Assembly: GCF_000452705.1 (NCBI RefSeq)
Contig: NZ_CP007014.1
Span: forward strand, 5,238,501 to 5,302,500
Direction of reading: 5' to 3'
DNA from: Pseudomonas syringae CC1557
GTDB taxonomy: Bacteria; Pseudomonadota; Gammaproteobacteria; Pseudomonadales; Pseudomonadaceae
Length of the DNA: 64,000 nt
The notes beneath the pieces are model-generated. The model saw only the letters and a program-made list of their open reading frames with translations, was not told the origin of the DNA and did no database searches. Of the stretch, positions 61,020 to 64,000 are shown one piece after another. Every line of letters begins with the position of its first letter. Position 1 is the first letter of the stretch. The position numbers and the translations under genes are program-made.

Positions 61020-61877
61020 ATGCCGCAACCGTTTGTTTTTCGCTCCATCGATCTGAACGGGCATACGCTCCGTACAGCAGTGCGCCCAGGCAAGAATCAT
61101 CTGACGCCGCTGCTGATTTTCAACGGGATCGGGGCCAACCTGGAACTGGTGTTTCCGTTTGTCGAGGCGCTGGACCCGGATCTGGAAGTCATTGCTTTCG
61201 ATGTGCCCGGAGTGGGCGGCTCATCGACGCCCAGACGCCCCTATCGGTTCCCGGGCCTGGCGAAACTGGCGGCGCGCATGCTCGATTACCTGAACTACGG
61301 GCAAGTCAACGCGATTGGCGTGTCATGGGGCGGTGCGCTGGCTCAGCAGTTTGCCCATGACTATCCCGAGCGCTGCAAGAAGCTGGTGCTGGCGGCGACT
61401 TCAGCGGGCATGGCGATGGTGCCGGGCAAGCCGCGCGTGCTGTGGCTGATGGCAAGCCCGCGGCGCTATATCCAGCCGTCTCATGTGATTCGTATTGCGC
61501 CGGAAATCTACGGCGGTGCGTTTCGGCGTGATCCCCATCTGGCGGCCAACCATGCCGCCAAGGTGCGCTCGTCCGGCAAGCTGGGTTACTACTGGCAACT
61601 GTTCGCGGGCATGGGCTGGACCAGCGTGCACTGGCTGCACAAGATTCATCAGCCAACTCTGGTGCTGGCCGGCGATGACGACCCGCTGATTCCACTGGTC
61701 AATATGCGCCTGCTGGCCTGGCGGATACCCAATGCCGAGCTGCACATCATTGATGACGGCCATTTGTTCCTGATCACCCGGGCGGAAGCCGTGGCACCGA
61801 TCATCATGGGCTTTCTACAGCAGGAGCGGTATCGCGCAGTCGTGCACCCGCAACCGGTGCCACCCCGAACCCGCTGA
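61020..61877 (+). CDS. phaZ: Intracellular mcl-PHA depolymerase PhaZ
   Basis: 285 aa alpha/beta-hydrolase that breaks down stored PHA. Nucleophile Ser102 lies in IGVSWGGALAQQFAHDYP, Asp in LVLAGDDDPLIPLVN and His in DDGHLFLITRAEA. It is 54 bp downstream of phaC1. Confidence 0.96.
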   Translation: MPQPFVFRSIDLNGHTLRTAVRPGKNHLTPLLIFNGIGANLELVFPFVEALDPDLEVIAFDVPGVGGSSTPRRPYRFPGLAKLAARMLDYLNYGQVNAIGVSWGGALAQQFAHDYPERCKKLVLAATSAGMAMVPGKPRVLWLMASPRRYIQPSHVIRIAPEIYGGAFRRDPHLAANHAAKVRSSGKLGYYWQLFAGMGWTSVHWLHKIHQPTLVLAGDDDPLIPLVNMRLLAWRIPNAELHIIDDGHLFLITRAEAVAPIIMGFLQQERYRAVVHPQPVPPRTR

Positions 61878-61928
61878 CCCGGGCCTGAGCCCGATCACGG
61901 ATGTCAGACTCTCGAACAAGAAGACCGG

Positions 61929-62543
61929 ATGAAGACCCGCGACCGTATCCTTGAATGCGCACTGACGCTGTTCAACCAGCAGGGCGAGCCCAACGCCTCC
62001 ACGCTGGAAATCGCCAATGAAATGGGCATCAGCCCGGGTAATCTGTATTACCACTTTCATGGCAAGGAGCCACTGATTATGGCGCTGTTCGAGCGCTTTC
62101 AGTCCGAGCTGACGCCGCTCCTCGACCCGCCATCGGATGCCCGCCTTGAGGCCGAGGATTACTGGGTGTTCCTGCACCTGATCGTCGAGCGGCTGTCGCA
62201 CTATCGGTTTCTGTTTCAGGACCTGTCCAATCTTGCAGGACGGCTGCCAAAGCTGGCTCGGGGTATCCGCAACCTGCTCAACGCACTCAAGCGCACCCTC
62301 GCCTCGCTGCTGGCGCGCCTGAAATCCCAAGGGCAACTGGTCAGCGAAACCCAGGCACTTGGGCAACTGGTGGAACAGATCACCATGACCTTGCTGTTCT
62401 CCCTGGACTACCAGCGCATCCTGGGCCGTGAGGGTGAAGTGCGGGTGGTGGTCTACCAGATCATGATGCTGGTCACCCCTCACCTGCTGCCCACCTCAAG
62501 ACCCGCCGCCGAGCGACTGGCGATGGAGTACCTGGACGGTTAG
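61929..62543 (+). CDS. phaD: TetR-family regulator PhaD
   Basis: 204 aa TetR-type DNA-binding protein. The helix-turn-helix is at about 5-50 (RILECALTLFNQQGEPNAS, then EIANEMGISPGNLYYHFHGKEPLI), with a helical ligand/dimer domain after it. In P. putida PhaD activates the pha genes in response to a fatty-acid metabolite. It begins 51 bp after phaZ, so no phaC2 intervenes. An A-rich AACAAGAA at 61915-61922, just before the start, could be a Hfq/Crc catabolite-repression site (tentative). Confidence 0.93.
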   Translation: MKTRDRILECALTLFNQQGEPNASTLEIANEMGISPGNLYYHFHGKEPLIMALFERFQSELTPLLDPPSDARLEAEDYWVFLHLIVERLSHYRFLFQDLSNLAGRLPKLARGIRNLLNALKRTLASLLARLKSQGQLVSETQALGQLVEQITMTLLFSLDYQRILGREGEVRVVVYQIMMLVTPHLLPTSRPAAERLAMEYLDG

Positions 62544-62556
62544 GCGTGCGGGTTAG

Positions 62557-62786
62557 CGTGCCCATGCGTGATGAGCGATAACCTCAACTATCGTGCGGCG
62601 CTCTGCGTCGCCATGCCGTTATGGACGCTCTGCGTCCGATCGTGAGTCCGTGGTGCAGCGCAAATGTGTGACGCGGAGCGTCATGACAGGCATTCCCATG
62701 CTGGAGCGTGAGGAACGATCATCCCAACTATCGTGCGACGCTCCGCGTCGCCATGCCGTTGTGGACGCTCTGCGTCCGACCTTGAG
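62557..62786 (+). repeat. Palindrome-rich intergenic repeat, copy 6 (about 1.5 units)
   Basis: Two ATCGTGC-GACGC-type + GGACGC-TCT-GCGTCC modules separated by one GACGC-GGA-GCGTC + GAGCGTGAGGAACGAT module, nearly identical to the units at 48541-48885. It fills the gap between convergent phaD and phaF (62544-62853). Confidence 0.85.
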
Positions 62787-62805
62787 TGTGTGCGCCTGAA
62801 AAGCA

Positions 62806-62837
62806 AAAAGCCCGCCTGTTTTGCAGGGCGGGCTTTT
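62806..62837. terminator. Bidirectional rho-independent terminator between phaD and phaF
   Basis: AAAAGCCCGCC / GGCGGGCTTTT stem (11 bp) with a short T-rich loop; A and T tracts flank both sides, suiting both converging units. Confidence 0.9.
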
Positions 62838-62853
62838 CGGTTGCTGCCTGTTA

Positions 62854-63636
62854 TCAGGAAGAGCTGACGGGTGTTTCCGGTGCAGCCGACGGTGCGGGTG
62901 TTGCAGTCGTGTTGCTGGAAGGAGTTGCTGACGCAGATGGCTTGGCGGCGGTTTTGACAGCCGGTTTTCTGGCTGCGGGCTTTTTCGCTGCCGCAGGTTT
63001 GGCTGCTGCCTTGGCTTTGCTAGCGGTCGCAGTCGCGGCTTTGTTGGCCGCCGCTACCGGCTTGGCCGCTGCTTTCTTCACGGCAGGTTTGGCCGCTGCG
63101 GTTTTATTGGCTGCTTTATCCGCCGCTTTGGCGACGGGCTTGGCGGCTGCCTTGACCAACGGTTTGGCCGCACTCTTCGGCGCGGGTTTGGCCGCTGGGG
63201 TGCGTGAAGCAACAGGCTTGGCTTTCTCGCCGGTCAACAGTTCGATCTGACGAGTCAACTGATCGACCTTGCTGTGCAGCGACTGAACTTCGTTGCGGCT
63301 TGGTACGCCCAGACGTGAAATGGCACTGTTCAGGCGCTTGTCGAAAGCGCCTTCAAGCTCACTCCACTTGCCCAACGCGAGGTCTTTCACGTCACCGACG
63401 CGGGACTTGGCCGTCTTGGCAGTGTCTTTGACGTCATCCAGCTGCTTCTGCGCTTCTACCTTGGTCAGTTTCTCGGCCTTCTCGCCGTCCTTTACCAGCG
63501 TCTCGAAAAGCTTGTTGCCGTCGTTGCTTATTTTGGAATAAGCACCCAGACCCGCCAGCCAGATCTGCCGCGAGTACTTCTCAACCTCGCCAATCCATGA
63601 GCTGCCTTCTTTGTCGATCTTCTTCTTGCCAGCCAT
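62854..63636 (-). CDS. phaF: PHA granule-associated protein PhaF
   Basis: 260 aa. The N-terminal phasin domain (about 1-140, with coiled-coil heptads; SWIGEVEKYSRQIWLAGLGAY) binds PHA granules. The C-terminal half is a histone H1-like Ala/Lys/Pro repeat tail (AAKP-type units, about 145-235) that binds DNA, ending in a Ser/Thr/Pro tail. PhaF distributes granules to daughter cells. The ATG at 63636 follows AGAGCAGG; the open frame to 63720 overlaps phaI. It is downstream of phaI in a phaI-phaF unit facing phaD. Confidence 0.95.
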   Translation of the reverse strand: MAGKKKIDKEGSSWIGEVEKYSRQIWLAGLGAYSKISNDGNKLFETLVKDGEKAEKLTKVEAQKQLDDVKDTAKTAKSRVGDVKDLALGKWSELEGAFDKRLNSAISRLGVPSRNEVQSLHSKVDQLTRQIELLTGEKAKPVASRTPAAKPAPKSAAKPLVKAAAKPVAKAADKAANKTAAAKPAVKKAAAKPVAAANKAATATASKAKAAAKPAAAKKPAARKPAVKTAAKPSASATPSSNTTATPAPSAAPETPVSSS

Positions 63637-63646
63637 CCTGCTCTCC

Positions 63647-64000
63647 TTATTGTCCAGACCCGGAACGTTTGAGCCGTTGTGGCCCGGAGCGTTCGAGCTT
63701 TTGGGGCGCGACACGTTCAAGCAATGCTGTCAGCTCATCGAGCTTGGCAGAGAGCGTGTCTACATCATGTTTAGACGGGATACCGATCCGGTTCAAGGCT
63801 TTCGCGACGCGACGGTCGAAAGCACTCTCGATTCTGTCGAGTTGCGCCCCGACTCGGCCTTTGGCGTAAGACACTTCGCCCTTGATCGAATCGATCTCGC
63901 TGTTGGCGGCAAGACGTTGTGCGTCGAAGGTTTTGCGGACGTCTTTCTCGGTTTCTTCGCCCGCCCTGATCAGCTCTCTGACGTACTGCGAGCCGTCTTC
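63647..64000 (-). CDS. phaI: PHA granule phasin PhaI, partial (N-terminus beyond window)
   Basis: The C-terminal 117 residues of a phasin; the start lies past 64000. Visible: EDGSQYVRELIRAGEE, KDVRKTFDAQRLAANSEID, VGAQLDRIESAFDRRVAKAL and GIPSKHDVDTLSAKLDELTALL. The last part parallels the end of the PhaF phasin domain (FDKRLNSAISRLGVPSRNEV), showing common origin. The stop is ten bases before the phaF ATG. Confidence 0.93.
   Translation of the reverse strand, partial: EDGSQYVRELIRAGEETEKDVRKTFDAQRLAANSEIDSIKGEVSYAKGRVGAQLDRIESAFDRRVAKALNRIGIPSKHDVDTLSAKLDELTALLERVAPQKLERSGPQRLKRSGSGQ

Noticed and set aside
62593..62799. 68-codon frame after phaD (and a similar one at 48700-49092)
   Set aside because: Both are translations of the intergenic repeat, which explains their similarity to each other.
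62938..63230. Low-complexity Ala/Lys region read as a DNA repeat
   Set aside because: It is the coding sequence of the histone-like tail of PhaF.

Overview
The window reads as chromosomal DNA of a Pseudomonas, most likely the P. syringae group. This is inferred from the gene order (pilG-pilH-pilI-pilJ-chpA next to gshB, tonB, algH, yqgF, pyrR, pyrB and pyrC'; pilT-yggS-proC-yggT-metX-metW-rdgB-hemW), the high-GC codon use, a medium-chain-length PHA locus, and a family of hairpin-rich intergenic repeats. No rRNA, tRNA, CRISPR array, prophage or transposase was seen.

Layout. 1-5707: proline catabolism, with divergent putP (cut by the window edge) and trifunctional putA around a shared control region rich in GTTGCA boxes. 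5968-13321: a long-form acyl-CoA dehydrogenase, a NhaP2/CvrA cation/proton antiporter and a giant mechanosensitive channel MscK. 13387-18535: an AT-richer accessory island on the minus strand. It holds an intact polymorphic toxin with a Tsi6-like immunity gene and a small membrane protein. These are followed by an orphan toxin-tip cassette (with a nonsense codon), its frameshifted immunity gene, and two further small genes that may be orphan immunities.

18536-25620: a 5-oxoproline/D-glutamate cluster (NRAMP transporter, PxpA, D-glutamate-cyclase-like protein, fused PxpB-PxpC, biotin carboxylase with BCCP) divergent from a GntR/FCD regulator, with a palindromic operator between them. 25749-27212: selO. 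27447-37397: the Pil-Chp chemosensory operon for type IV pili, lacking pilK and chpB. 37644-43648: gshB, a tonB3-like gene, algH, yqgF, pyrR, pyrB and a catalytically dead pyrC'. 43864-48540: a TM2 protein, an NlpC/P60 hydrolase, pilT (without pilU), yggS, proC, yggT.

48986-56385: metX-metW, rdgB-hemW-DUF3392, ilvD, alaC. 56677-59083: hslV-hslU behind a near-perfect sigma-32 promoter, then a DUF971 protein. 59286-64000: PHA metabolism, phaC1-phaZ-phaD converging on phaF-phaI (phaI cut by the window edge), with no phaC2 between phaZ and phaD.

Six blocks of one palindrome-rich repeat lie immediately downstream of gene 3' ends. The most unusual part of the window is the toxin island. There a 330-bp direct repeat joins an active toxin to a silent alternative tip, and that tip and its immunity gene have both been disabled by single mutations.
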